DNA of 64,000 bases from Nonomuraea polychroma (GCF_004011505.1 NZ_SAUN01000001.1:9885501-9949500), one strand, 5' to 3'. Counted from the stretch's first letter, positions 16,570 through 25,607 are shown. Made by a program: numbers and translations. The notes: generated by a model not told the origin, from the letters alone.

Positions 16570-18543
16570 TCAGTCTTCGGACTTCGCCGAGGGGAGCTTG
16601 TCCGCGATCAGGTTCATCACCGTGCTGTCGGCCAGGGTGGTGACGTCACCGATGCTGCGGTTCTCGGCCACGTCGCGCAGGAGGCGGCGCATGATCTTGC
16701 CGGAACGGGTCTTGGGCAGCTCGGGCACCACCATGATCTGGCGCGGCTTGGCGATCGGGCCGAGTGTCTTGGCCACATGGTTGCGCAGGTCGGACGCGAT
16801 GTCCTCGTTCTCCTCCGCGCTGCCGCGCAGGATCACGAACGACACGATGGCCTGTCCGGTCACCGGGTCGGTCGCGCCCACCACGGCCGCCTCGGCCACC
16901 TTCGGGTGGCTGACCAGCGCGCTCTCCACCTCGGTGGTGGAGATGTTGTGGCCGGAGACCAGCATGACGTCGTCCACGCGGCCGAGCAGCCACAGGTCGC
17001 CGTCCTCGTCCTTCTTGGCGCCGTCGCCGGGGAAGTACATCCCCTCGAACCTGCTCCAGTACGTGTCGATGTACCGCTGGTCGTCGCCCCAGATCGTGCG
17101 GAGCATCGACGGCCACGGCTCGCGTACCACGAGGAAGCCGCCACCGCCGTCGGGCACGCTGTTGCCCTGGTCGTCGACCACGTCCGCGGTGATGCCGGGG
17201 AGCGGGCGCATCGCGGCGCCCGGCTTGCCCGAGGTCACGCCGGGCAGCGGGCTGATCATGATGGCGCCGGTCTCCGTCTGCCACCAGGTGTCGACGACCG
17301 GGCAGCGGTTGTCGCCGATGTGCTCGCGGTACCAGACGTACGCCTCGGGGTTGATCGGCTCGCCGACGGAGCCCAGGATGCGCAGGCTAGACATGTCGTA
17401 CTTGGCGGGGATGTCGTCGCCCCACTTCATGAACGTCCGGATCGCCGTGGGGGCCGTGTAGAGGATCGTGATCTTGTATTTCTGCACGATCTCCCAGAAC
17501 CGGCCGCGGTGCGGCGTGTCCGGGGTGCCCTCGTAGATGACGCTGGTGGCGCCGTTGGCGAGGGGGCCGTACACGATGTAGGAGTGGCCGGTCACCCAGC
17601 CGATGTCGGCCGTGCACCAGTAGATGTCGGTTTCCGGCTTGAGGTCGAAGACCGCGTGGTGCGTCCAGGCCGTCTGCGTCAGGTAGCCGCCGGTCGTGTG
17701 CAGGATGCCCTTGGGCTTACCGGTGGTGCCGCTGGTGTAGAGGATGTACAGCGGGTCCTCTGCGTCGTGGGGCACGGCGGTGTGCTGGTCGCTCTGGCGC
17801 TCCACCACGTCGTGCCACCAGACGTCCTTGCCGTTCGTGGGGACGTCCTGGCCGGTGCGCCGTACGACGAGGACGTGCTCCACCTGCGGGCACTCGGCGA
17901 CGGCCTCGTCCACGGTCGGCTTGAGCGCGCTCGGCTTGCCCCTGCGGTAGCCGCCGTCGGCCGTGATGACCAGTTTGGCGTCGGCGTCGTCGATGCGGCT
18001 CTTCAGCGCGCTCGCCGAGAACCCGCCGAACACCACCGAGTGGACCGCGCCGATGCGGGCGCAGGCCAGCATCGCGATGGGCAGCTCGGGGATCATCGGC
18101 ATATAGATCGCGACCCGGTCGCCCTTGCCCACGCCCAGCTCCTGGAGGGCGTTGGCGGCCTTGCTGACCTCGGTCTTCAGGTCGTTGTAGGTGAGGGTGC
18201 GGGTGTCGCCGTCAGGCTCGCCCTCCCAGTAATAGGCGACCTTGTCGCCGCGGCCCTCCTCGACGTGCCGGTCGACGCAGTTGTAGGCGACGTTGAGCTC
18301 GCCGCCGATGAACCACTTGGCGAAGGGGGCGTTCCATTCAAGGGTCCTGTCCCACCGTTTGGCCCAGGTCAGCCGCTCGGCCGCACGCTCCCAGAAGGCG
18401 AGACGGTCCGCGGCGGCCTCGTCATAAGCGGTTGCGGTCACGTTCGCGGCCGCCGCCAGGTCAGCCGGAGGTGCGAACCGGCGGTTCTCCTGCAGCAGGT
18501 TGGACAGCGCCTGGGGTTCGGTGCCAGGGGTCTCCGGGGCCAC
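16570..18543 (-). CDS. acs: Acetate--CoA ligase (acetyl-CoA synthetase)
   Basis: A 657-residue AMP-forming synthetase that converts acetate, ATP and CoA to acetyl-CoA. GTG 18543 is preferred because AAGGAG lies 6 bases upstream and the length fits the family; the frame is open to 18675. Motifs are [11 protein letters not shown] (P-loop), [20 protein letters not shown] and the C-terminal [14 protein letters not shown], whose Lys is the acetylation-regulated catalytic residue. The gene is monocistronic with its own terminator, and its promoter region carries two palindromes. Confidence 0.96.
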   Translation of the reverse strand: MAPETPGTEPQALSNLLQENRRFAPPADLAAAANVTATAYDEAAADRLAFWERAAERLTWAKRWDRTLEWNAPFAKWFIGGELNVAYNCVDRHVEEGRGDKVAYYWEGEPDGDTRTLTYNDLKTEVSKAANALQELGVGKGDRVAIYMPMIPELPIAMLACARIGAVHSVVFGGFSASALKSRIDDADAKLVITADGGYRRGKPSALKPTVDEAVAECPQVEHVLVVRRTGQDVPTNGKDVWWHDVVERQSDQHTAVPHDAEDPLYILYTSGTTGKPKGILHTTGGYLTQTAWTHHAVFDLKPETDIYWCTADIGWVTGHSYIVYGPLANGATSVIYEGTPDTPHRGRFWEIVQKYKITILYTAPTAIRTFMKWGDDIPAKYDMSSLRILGSVGEPINPEAYVWYREHIGDNRCPVVDTWWQTETGAIMISPLPGVTSGKPGAAMRPLPGITADVVDDQGNSVPDGGGGFLVVREPWPSMLRTIWGDDQRYIDTYWSRFEGMYFPGDGAKKDEDGDLWLLGRVDDVMLVSGHNISTTEVESALVSHPKVAEAAVVGATDPVTGQAIVSFVILRGSAEENEDIASDLRNHVAKTLGPIAKPRQIMVVPELPKTRSGKIMRRLLRDVAENRSIGDVTTLADSTVMNLIADKLPSAKSED

Positions 18544-18673
18544 CTCGTGCTCCTTCTTTGGCCAGGTTGGATAGGTCGTGTCCCACTTCACCAGCTCACG
18601 GCATCCGTACACAAGAGGTCTAGACAGGTCTGTACCGTGGAGTTCGAGGGACGGAGCGCGCTTATCGGGTCGC

Positions 18674-18714
18674 ATGACAAATGCTATTGAAATGTTGTCA
18701 TCCTGAAATCAGGA
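18674..18714. promoter_or_regulatory. Two palindromes upstream of acs
   Basis: ATGACAA (18674-18680) and TTGTCAT (18695-18701) form a perfect inverted repeat with a 14-base spacer. Directly beside it TCCTGA-AA-TCAGGA (18701-18714) is a perfect 14-bp palindrome. They lie 130-170 bases upstream of the acs start in a locally AT-richer stretch. Neither matches the Crp consensus. They are probable binding sites for regulators of acs. Confidence 0.5.
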
Positions 18715-18949
18715 GAATATGCGACGGGGTCGGCTCGGGTTTATGGACCCCTTGGGATGACCGTTGTTCGGCCGTCGGCCGGTCCGGTCGTCCTTTCCCG
18801 CGACTTTCCGCCCGGTCCCTACCAGTTGTGCGGTACGGCGCCGGCGGCGTGCCCGGTGGCGACCGGGACGTCGGCCTTGCGGAGCCATTCAGTCAGCCTC
18901 GGGCAGGCCTTGAGTGAGCAGACCGTACCCGCGGGTAAGGTCGGTTTCC

Positions 18950-19729
18950 GTGAGTGACCCATTGGCCGTCATCGCTCGAATCCCCGGCGTGCCGGAGGCG
19001 GTGGAGGAGGCCCGCCAGGCCGTCGACAGGCTCTACCGCCACCGGGTGCTGCGACGGGCGAGCCCTGCCGTGTCCGCGGAGTCGTCGTTGCGCGGCGCGC
19101 GCGCATCGGCCGCCGTCGAAGGAGCCGACGTACCTCTCGACGCCCTGCGCAGAGACGAGATCCACGACCCGCTCGTCCAGGGGGCGCTGCGGGCGTCGGC
19201 CGAGATGGGCCGCATGGGCCCGACCTGGCGTAAGGCGCCGCGGCAGGTGCTGGCGCGCCTGCACACGGTCGCGGCGGCCGGCCTCGCGCCGCAGGCCGCG
19301 CTGGGCCGTCCGCGTGCGGAGGACGAGGCCCCTGACCCGCTTGGGCTGGGCCCGGCGCCGGACGCCAAGGAGACCGCTGTTCGCATGGACGGGCTGATGG
19401 ATCTGCTGGAACGTCCTACGAAGGCCCCCGCGATCGTGCTGGCCGCCGTCGTGCACGCCGAGCTGGCCGTGTTGCGGCCGTTCGGCTCCGCGGACGGGGT
19501 GGTCGCGCGTGCGGCCGAGCGGCTGACCCTGGTCGAGTACGGGCTGGACCCGAAATCCCTGGTGGCCGTGGAGGTGGGGCACGTGGAGCTGCCGTACGCG
19601 GAGGGGCTGCGGGCCTACCTGAGCGGCACGCCGGAGGGCGTCGGCCAGTGGGTACAGCAGTGTGCCTCCGCGGTAAGTCTCGGTGTGCGCGAGACGACCG
19701 CCATCTGCGAGGCCATGCAAAGGGGCTAG
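18950..19729 (+). CDS. Fic-like protein with degenerate active-site motif
   Basis: A 259-residue protein from GTG 18950. The N-terminal half has SAESSLRGARASAAVEGADV, like the inhibitory or substrate-groove region of Fic proteins. The segment LRPFGSADGVVARAAERL aligns with the Fic motif HPFxxGNGRxxR, but the catalytic His is Arg and the GNGR core is eroded. AMP transfer is therefore unlikely. Genes at this position in other actinomycetes are often labelled oxidoreductase without clear reason. It precedes the 6C RNA-ssd-tad region. Confidence 0.65.
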   Translation: MSDPLAVIARIPGVPEAVEEARQAVDRLYRHRVLRRASPAVSAESSLRGARASAAVEGADVPLDALRRDEIHDPLVQGALRASAEMGRMGPTWRKAPRQVLARLHTVAAAGLAPQAALGRPRAEDEAPDPLGLGPAPDAKETAVRMDGLMDLLERPTKAPAIVLAAVVHAELAVLRPFGSADGVVARAAERLTLVEYGLDPKSLVAVEVGHVELPYAEGLRAYLSGTPEGVGQWVQQCASAVSLGVRETTAICEAMQRG

Positions 19730-19749
19730 CCAGAGCGGCTGACATAGCT

Positions 19750-19777
19750 GACGGCGTCTCAGTCAAGAGACGCCGTC
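19750..19777 (+). terminator. Terminator after the Fic-like gene
   Basis: GACGGCGTCTC (19750-19760) pairs perfectly with GAGACGCCGTC (19767-19777) around a 6-base loop, 20 bases after the stop codon. No T-tract follows, as is common in high-GC genomes. Confidence 0.75.
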
Positions 19778-20229
19778 TGCCGGTGCATCACACCGGGTTA
19801 CCAAGCGTGCAACTCTATCCGTCGGAGCGGGTCAAGCCCGTCACGACGCGCCTCCCGCGGCTGGTCGCGCGTGGGTGCCCGGCTGATGCACCCGGACAAT
19901 TGGTCCGTGACACCTTTCTACGACGGATTCGCCCTGATGGGAACCCCTCGGACCAAGACCTTTACCCCGTCGTGGGACGGGTCTGCGGGCGGCGTGGGCG
20001 CTCTTGGGCGTGCCGACCTGGTTACCAACCTGTGACGATCACTCTCCGTGATTGTCTTTACGTGATCGTTATCATTCAGCGAAAAAACTTGGCGAAAATG
20101 CGAGATTGCTCCTCGACGAAACTCGATCCGATCGGGCAGCATACGGTGGTATCGCCTCGAAACTAGAGCGACCTTGCACGGGATTGGTTTGCCGGTCCCT
20201 TGCCAGGCTCTGGTGAAGTGATGAAAGCT
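19778..20229. other. Intergenic region upstream of the 6C RNA
   Basis: About 450 bases without a recognisable gene. The part from about 20030 to 20160 is markedly AT-richer than its surroundings and probably holds promoters for the small RNA and the ssd-tad genes. No further structure was identified. Confidence 0.4.
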
Positions 20230-20318
20230 TTCTTCTGAAACGGGACCGGCTCTACCCCCCCGGAGCCGGACCGATCAGGCGACCCCCGCTCTCCCCCCCG
20301 GCGGGGGTCGCCCCTTTT
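20230..20318 (+). ncRNA. 6C small RNA (twin C-loop hairpins)
   Basis: Two successive hairpins each carry seven cytosines in the loop. The first is CCGGCTC (20246-20252) with GAGCCGG (20263-20269). The second is GGCGACCCCCGC (20278-20289) with GCGGGGGTCGCC (20301-20312), followed by CCTTTT, which would act as terminator. This is the hallmark of the 6C RNA family of high-GC Gram-positives (Rfam), whose mycobacterial member lies beside the ssd gene Rv3660c, exactly the context here. C-rich loops are thought to pair with G-rich translation starts. The 5' end is approximate. Confidence 0.87.
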
Positions 20319-20520
20319 CCGGCCCGTGCCGTCCTTCCCCGCCGTCCAGGCAGTCCCAGATGGGCAGGGCGGCCGTTCGGTCGGGCTCCTGGATCCGGTG
20401 GTCGTCCACAGCCGCGACACCATTGGCGCCGGCTGTCCCCAGAACGTCGTTCGCCTTCTCGCCGCCGCCGCCACCTGCCACATGCTGTCCCTCCCATCGA
20501 AACGGGAGGCCGACACCGAC

Positions 20521-21564
20521 ATGCACCGCCCCCTCGTCATCACCGAGGACCACGCCCTACTGGACGACCTGGTCCGCATCGCGGCCGCGGCCGGCGCGCA
20601 ACTCGACGTGGCCCACGTCCCGGCCCACGCCCGCCCCTACTGGAACCTCGCCCCGCTCATAGCGGTGGGCGCCGACCAGGCGGACGCCGTGGCCGCCTCG
20701 TCGCCTCCCGCCCGGGACCAGGTCCTCCTCGTCACCCGCGACGTCGAGGACCCGGACACCTGGCGAAAATGCGTCGCAGTAGGCGCCCAAGCCGTCGTGA
20801 CCCTCCCCGCCGACGAACGCCACCTGGTGGAGCGATTCGCGGACGCCATGGAGCCGGAGCCGCGCTCCGGAGCGGTGATCTGCATGATCGGCGGCCGAGG
20901 GGGAGTGGGCGCGAGTGTCCTGTCAGCCTGCCTCGCTCTTCACGCATCCGGCAGTGGCCACCTCCGTACGCTCCTGGTGGACGCCGACCCCCTGGGTGGC
21001 GGCATGGACGCGCTGCTGGGCCACGAGGAGGCGTCGGGCGCGCGCTGGGGAGACCTGGTGGCCCGGGAGGGCCGGATCGGCAGCGTGGCCCTGCAGGCGG
21101 CGTTGCCGTCGTTCGGCGACCTGGCAGTCCTGTCCTTCCACAGGGGCGAGGCGGCCGCGATCCCGGCCCAGGCCATGCGATCGGTCCTCGAATCCGGCCA
21201 GAGAGGCTTCGACCTGGTGGTCGTGGACCTCCCCCGCCGGCTCGACCCGGCAGCCGTCGAGGCGCTCTCCAGGGCCAATGCCACCCTCCTCGTGGCGGCT
21301 GCCGACGTACGCGGCATCCTCTCCGCGGTCCAAGTCCTGTGCGAGGCCCGCAAGCACACCTCGGACCTTCGCGCGATCCTCCGCCCCGGCGTGGTGGACG
21401 ACGATCTGGCCGTGGCATCGCTGGGCATCCCGTGTGCGGGCACCCTCCCCGACCAGCCAAGACTGACCGCCACCCTCAATCGCGGCGAGCTGCCGAAACT
21501 GGGCCCGCGCACCGTCCTGGGCGGCCTGTGCGCATCCCTCCTCCGCGACGTCCTGCCGTCGTGA
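20521..21564 (+). CDS. ssd: Septum site-determining protein Ssd (TadZ/MinD-like)
   Basis: A 347-residue protein from ATG 20521 with GGGAGG upstream. The N-terminal 110 residues resemble a divergent receiver-like domain. The C-terminal part is a MinD/ParA-like domain with IGGRGGVGASVLSACLA as P-loop, LLVDADPLGGGMD and DLVVVDLPRR. The Walker A ends GGVGAS, lacking the usual catalytic Lys before Ser/Thr, so ATP hydrolysis is doubtful. It heads the tad cluster, where TadZ proteins localise the pilus machine; the mycobacterial homologue affects septum formation. Confidence 0.87.
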   Translation: MHRPLVITEDHALLDDLVRIAAAAGAQLDVAHVPAHARPYWNLAPLIAVGADQADAVAASSPPARDQVLLVTRDVEDPDTWRKCVAVGAQAVVTLPADERHLVERFADAMEPEPRSGAVICMIGGRGGVGASVLSACLALHASGSGHLRTLLVDADPLGGGMDALLGHEEASGARWGDLVAREGRIGSVALQAALPSFGDLAVLSFHRGEAAAIPAQAMRSVLESGQRGFDLVVVDLPRRLDPAAVEALSRANATLLVAAADVRGILSAVQVLCEARKHTSDLRAILRPGVVDDDLAVASLGIPCAGTLPDQPRLTATLNRGELPKLGPRTVLGGLCASLLRDVLPS

Positions 21565-21691
21565 CCTGCTCCCACCGAGCACAACCCCCAAACCGGCAGC
21601 AGCCCATCCCCATCAGCCCCTGACCGGCACCCGGCACCAACATTCCGAAGATTCCCGATAGGAGGCGAGCACCCTGACGCCCACCACCACC

Positions 21692-22915
21692 ATGCCTTCG
21701 CCGGCCAGGCAACCGGCTGTCTCCTCCTCCCCTTCCGAGCCGACGTGCGCCGTGTCCCCGGAGTTGGTGGAGGCCGTCCGCGTACGCCTGGCCCGCACCG
21801 GCGCCGAGCCCAGCGCCGCCCAGGTCGCCGTCGCTCTCAGAGCCGAGAAGGCCGTGTACGGCGACGCGGAGATCCTCGCCGTCGCCCGGGCCCTGTGCGC
21901 GGACCTGATAGGCGCGGGCCCTCTGGAGCCGCTCCTGGCTCGGCCCGATGTTACGGACGTCCTGGTCAACGGCCCTCGCGAGGTGTGGATCGACGACGGC
22001 GGCGGCCTGAGCCGCACGTCGGTCACCTTCGCCGACGACCCGGCAGTCCGCAGGCTGGCCCAGCGCTTGGCGGCCGCCGCGGGCAGACGACTGGACGACG
22101 CCTCCCCCTACGTGGACGCCAGGCTCGCGGGCGGCGTACGCCTCCACGCCGTTCTCCCGCCCGTCGCCCCCGGCGGCACGTGCGTGTCACTACGTCTCCC
22201 GCCGCGCCGCACGTTCACCCTGGCGGATCTGGTGTCAGCCGGCACGATCACCCCTTCCGCGATGCCCGTGCTGACCGCCGTGGTGGCCGCCCGGCTGGCC
22301 TTCCTCGTGACCGGCGGCACCGGAACAGGCAAGACGACGCTGCTGTCGGCCCTGCTCTCGCTTGCCGACCCCGGCGAACGGCTTCTCCTGGTAGAGGACT
22401 CGGCCGAGCTCCGACCGCTGCACCCGCACGTGGTACGCCTGGAGACCCGCCCGGCGAACCTGGAGGGTGCGGGCGGTGTGGGCCTGCGTGACCTGGTACG
22501 GCAGGCCTTGCGGATGCGTCCGGACCGTTTGGTGGTCGGTGAGGTGCGTGGCTCCGAGGTGGTGGACCTGCTGGCCGCGCTCAACACCGGCCATGAAGGA
22601 GGCTGTGGCACGCTGCACGCGAACACGGCGGCGGACGTCCCACCCCGGCTGGAGGCGCTGGGCTGCGCGGCCGGGTTGAGCAGGGAAGCGGTGCACAGCC
22701 AGTTGTCCGCGGCTCTCGACGCCGTCATCCACCTGACCCGCGATCGCCGGGACGGCCGAAGACGCATCGCCGAGATCTGCCTGCTCTCCAGAACGCCGGC
22801 AGGTTTCGTCGAGGCGCTCCCCGCGCTGACCTTCGACATGAAGGGCGACTCCCGGATCGGACCGGGTTACGACGCCCTCACCAAGGCCGTGCAGCAGGAC
22901 ACCCGCTCCCGATGA
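21692..22915 (+). CDS. tadA: TadA family pilus/secretion ATPase
   Basis: A hexameric-type secretion ATPase of 407 residues. It has Walker A GGTGTGKTTLL, the Asp box LLLVEDSAEL, Walker B region RPDRLVVGEVRGSEV and His box GHEGGCGTLHANT. It powers Flp pilus assembly with TadB/TadC. ATG 21692 is distant from the ribosome site AGGAGG at about 21660; CTG 21674, in frame and 8 bases from that site, is a likely alternative start, adding six residues. Confidence 0.93.
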   Translation: MPSPARQPAVSSSPSEPTCAVSPELVEAVRVRLARTGAEPSAAQVAVALRAEKAVYGDAEILAVARALCADLIGAGPLEPLLARPDVTDVLVNGPREVWIDDGGGLSRTSVTFADDPAVRRLAQRLAAAAGRRLDDASPYVDARLAGGVRLHAVLPPVAPGGTCVSLRLPPRRTFTLADLVSAGTITPSAMPVLTAVVAARLAFLVTGGTGTGKTTLLSALLSLADPGERLLLVEDSAELRPLHPHVVRLETRPANLEGAGGVGLRDLVRQALRMRPDRLVVGEVRGSEVVDLLAALNTGHEGGCGTLHANTAADVPPRLEALGCAAGLSREAVHSQLSAALDAVIHLTRDRRDGRRRIAEICLLSRTPAGFVEALPALTFDMKGDSRIGPGYDALTKAVQQDTRSR

Positions 22916-23000
22916 CCCGCGCATCGCGCTGGGCGGCCATCCACCGCCGGCCGACGAAGACAAGACCGATGTTGATGACCCGGGCGAAGGCAGGCCCTCG

Positions 23001-23717
23001 ATGGTGACAGACGCCGCCGTGGTGGTCGCCGCGTTGTCCACAGCCAGCGCACTGTGGTTGTGGACAGGCCCGACCACCGCCACGACCCGCCTTGCCAAAC
23101 TGACCGCAGACCACCGCGAGCCCCGGTGGCGGTCCCTGCCCGGGCTGTTCACCCGGCAGAGTCCGGGACGCCGAGCCCAAGCCTGGCGCCTGGCATCGAT
23201 CGAGCTGTGCCAGGCGCTCTCCGCCGAGTTGTCCGCAGGCCGCACCCCGGGAGAGGCGCTGACCAGAGCCGTGGCGGCAGTCGACTTCCCCGACCCCGCG
23301 GCCCTACGTCCGATCGTCGCGGCCGCCAGAGACGGCGGCGACGTTGCCGCGGCTCTGCTCGCCTCGGCCCCACCGCAGGGCGGCGAGGGCCTGCGCCAGC
23401 TCGCCGCGTGCTGGGACGTGAGCGTCACGGTGGGCGCGGGCCTGGCGGCCCTGGTCGAGCGCGTAGCGAGCACGTTACGCGCGGCTCAGGCGCACCGTCA
23501 GGACGTCGCGGCACAACTGGCAGGGCCCCGCACCACGGCCAGGATGCTCGCCGCACTTCCCGCCCTCGGCCTCCTCATGGCCGCTGCCCTGAACATGCAC
23601 CCTCTGGACTTCCTGCTCGGCAGCCTCCCCGGCTTCGCCTGCCTGGTGACGGGAATCATCCTCGACGCCTGTGGCCTGTGGTGGACCAGCCGAATGGCCG
23701 CCCGAGCACAAGGCTGA
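23001..23717 (+). CDS. tadB: TadB-like type II secretion F domain protein
   Basis: A 238-residue membrane protein. There is one N-terminal membrane segment, then a GspF-type cytoplasmic domain (ELCQALSAELSAGRTPGEALTRAV, later GLAALVERVASTLRAAQAHRQDV and AQLAGPRTTARMLAALPALGL), then two C-terminal membrane segments. With TadC it forms the inner-membrane platform for pilus assembly. It lies 85 bases after tadA. Confidence 0.85.
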   Translation: MVTDAAVVVAALSTASALWLWTGPTTATTRLAKLTADHREPRWRSLPGLFTRQSPGRRAQAWRLASIELCQALSAELSAGRTPGEALTRAVAAVDFPDPAALRPIVAAARDGGDVAAALLASAPPQGGEGLRQLAACWDVSVTVGAGLAALVERVASTLRAAQAHRQDVAAQLAGPRTTARMLAALPALGLLMAAALNMHPLDFLLGSLPGFACLVTGIILDACGLWWTSRMAARAQG

Positions 23718-23729
23718 AGGATCTTGCCG

Positions 23730-24596
23730 ATGCTCCTGCTCCTGCTCCTGCTCCTGCTGTCCGCCCTGTGCGCCGGCATGGCCACGTGGTTGTGGCTCTC
23801 ACCAAGGACACCGCGCGAACGGCTGGCCCGGCTGTGCCCTCCGCAGGAGGACGCTCGTAGCCGTACCGTCCCTCTGTCACCGGCTTCCTCCTCGCACCAA
23901 GCCCCCCGCACCCCTCCCGGCCAACCCACCCCTACACCCAACATCGAGCAACCTCACCCGAGCTGGCTCGATCCCACCCATGACCAGGCACGACCGATCA
24001 CCCGCAAGACGCTCATCACCGCCACCTGCGCTGGGCTGGCGACCGCCGCGCTGATCGGCGGCACGATCGGCATCCTGGCCGGCCTCCTGATCACTCCCGC
24101 CACCGGGATTTACCTCCACAGGAGGAAACCTGCGCAGTCCCAGCACGAGCACGAACGAATCGCCGCCGATCTGCCGTTCGCCGCTGACCTGATGACCGCC
24201 TGCCTGCTCGCCGGACGCCCGGTGAGCGCCGCCACCGAGATCGCCGCCAACGCGATCGGTGGCCCACTGGGCGAGCGGCTCACCTGGGTGAGCAGCCAGC
24301 TACGCCTGGGCGCCGACCCCGAGCCCACCTGGGCCGTCCTTGCCAAGGACCCCGCACTGGGCCGGCTCTCCCGGGCCATGACCCGAGCAGCTCAGAGCGG
24401 CGCCCCAGTAGCGGATGTCCTGACCCGCCTGGCCGACGACGCCCGGGAGGCCGCCCGAGCCGCATCCGTCGCCTCGGCCCGGCGCGTCGGCGTCAAGGCG
24501 GTAGCGCCCTTGGGCCTGTGCTTTCTGCCGGCGTTCGTCCTCCTCGGCATCATCCCCGTGATAGCCGGCCTCGCCTCCACGATCGTCCTCCCCTAG
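23730..24596 (+). CDS. tadC: TadC-like type II secretion F domain protein
   Basis: A 288-residue membrane protein from ATG 23730 with GAAGGAT upstream. It starts with an almost pure leucine segment encoded by tandem CTCCTG hexanucleotides (23733-23757), followed by a Pro/Ser-rich loop, two membrane segments around residue 100, a GspF-like domain (DLPFAADLMTACLLAGRPVSAA, RLTWVSSQLRLGADP) and a C-terminal membrane pair. It starts 12 bases after tadB. Confidence 0.85.
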   Translation: MLLLLLLLLLSALCAGMATWLWLSPRTPRERLARLCPPQEDARSRTVPLSPASSSHQAPRTPPGQPTPTPNIEQPHPSWLDPTHDQARPITRKTLITATCAGLATAALIGGTIGILAGLLITPATGIYLHRRKPAQSQHEHERIAADLPFAADLMTACLLAGRPVSAATEIAANAIGGPLGERLTWVSSQLRLGADPEPTWAVLAKDPALGRLSRAMTRAAQSGAPVADVLTRLADDAREAARAASVASARRVGVKAVAPLGLCFLPAFVLLGIIPVIAGLASTIVLP

Positions 24597-24714
24597 CGGC
24601 TGTTCCTCGTTCATCCACAGAACGCCGCTCGGCCCATCGAACCCGACCTCATCTCGGCGAACCTAGGTCTCCCGCCGGACCAGACTCCGGCTCCACCGAG
24701 CACCTGGAGGCACG

Positions 24715-25191
24715 ATGCACAGTCCCGCCACCACGCCAGACACCATCAGCGCCATCCCAGTAGCGCCCCCAACCACAACGTCGCAGCACAGCGCGGCAGC
24801 CCGCAAGGCGCATCCCGGCAAGACGGACCCGACCTCGAGCGCTCCCACGCCCACCCTGCACTCGGAGACAACCGCACCCCGCAACGCCGCAAAAGCGGTC
24901 CCCACAGCTCATGAGCCCGCAAGTGACATCGAGCCGGAGTCCAAGCGTGATCCCGCGCCTGCCGTTTCCGAGGACCACGGTGCATCCCGAGGCTCGCGAC
25001 GGCGGCGGCCTAACAGGTGGCTGCACCATGCGGCTGCCAACCGCGAGCGAGGCATGTCCACAGCGGAGTACGCGGTAGGCACCATCGCGGCGTGCGCGTT
25101 CGCCGCACTCCTTTTCAAGGTGGTGAGCAGCCCGGAGGTCCAGGAAATGTTGTCGTCCCTCATCGACCGCGCTCTCAACACGAACGGGTGA
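24715..25191 (+). CDS. Flp-type pilin (DUF4244) with long N-terminal leader
   Basis: A 158-residue prepilin. ATG 24715 has GGAGG 5 bases upstream, which supports the long form. Residues 1-113 form a Pro/Thr/Ser-rich, then strongly basic, leader (RGSRRRRPNRW). It is followed by G113 and MSTAEYAVGTIAACAFAALL, the prepilin-peptidase pattern with Glu at +5 and Tyr at +6. The mature pilin would have 45 residues. DUF4244 pilins usually have leaders of roughly 20-30 residues. An internal start near the basic patch cannot be excluded. No prepilin peptidase gene is in the window. Confidence 0.85.
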   Translation: MHSPATTPDTISAIPVAPPTTTSQHSAAARKAHPGKTDPTSSAPTPTLHSETTAPRNAAKAVPTAHEPASDIEPESKRDPAPAVSEDHGASRGSRRRRPNRWLHHAAANRERGMSTAEYAVGTIAACAFAALLFKVVSSPEVQEMLSSLIDRALNTNG

Positions 25192-25607
25192 CCCTCCGCC
25201 CCGTGCAGGTCATACGCGCGACGCAGGGCCTGGGGCTCGCGCGAACCGCCGTGGCGGACGGTCGGCGGCGGGCATCGCGCGGCTCGGTGACGGCCGAGAC
25301 CGCTGCGATGTTGCCGGCGCTCATGGTCGTCCTGGCGGCCGCGCTATGGGCCATCCAGGCCGTAGGCGCCCAATTGGAATGCGTGGACGCGGCCCGGGCG
25401 GCGGCCCGTGCCGCCGCGCGAGGCGAGCCGCTGGACCAGGTTCGCGACGTCGCTCGCTCAGCCACACGCCCAGACGCTCAAGTAGCCGTGACCCGTGACC
25501 CAGAGACCACAAAAGTGCAGATCACAGTACGAGTGCGACCAGCATGGGGATCCTCGCTGCCGGCAGTACGCGTATCCGCCTCGGCCACCGCCGACACCGA
25601 ACCATGA
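25188..25607 (+). CDS. TadE-like minor pilin
   Basis: Up to 139 residues from GTG 25188, which overlaps the pilin stop (GTGA); GTG 25203 is also possible. The core RGSVTAETAAMLPALMVVLAAALW is a class IV signal with one membrane helix, followed by the CVDAARAAARAAARGE helix common to TadE. The C-terminal part is a small extracytoplasmic domain. It is probably a minor pilin or assembly factor co-translated with the Flp pilin. Confidence 0.85.
   Translation: MTLRPVQVIRATQGLGLARTAVADGRRRASRGSVTAETAAMLPALMVVLAAALWAIQAVGAQLECVDAARAAARAAARGEPLDQVRDVARSATRPDAQVAVTRDPETTKVQITVRVRPAWGSSLPAVRVSASATADTEP

Noticed and set aside
16438-18690. A 750-codon open frame antisense to acs
   Set aside because: Val/Gly/Arg-rich shadow without domain features; acs on the other strand is unambiguous.
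20230-20318. c-di-AMP (ydaO-type) riboswitch upstream of ssd
   Set aside because: No match to the conserved core could be seen; the twin C7-loop hairpins fit the 6C RNA family instead.
20326-20520. N-terminal extension of Ssd upstream of ATG 20521
   Set aside because: It would start beside the 6C RNA terminator and looks unlike the family; ATG 20521 has a usable ribosome site.
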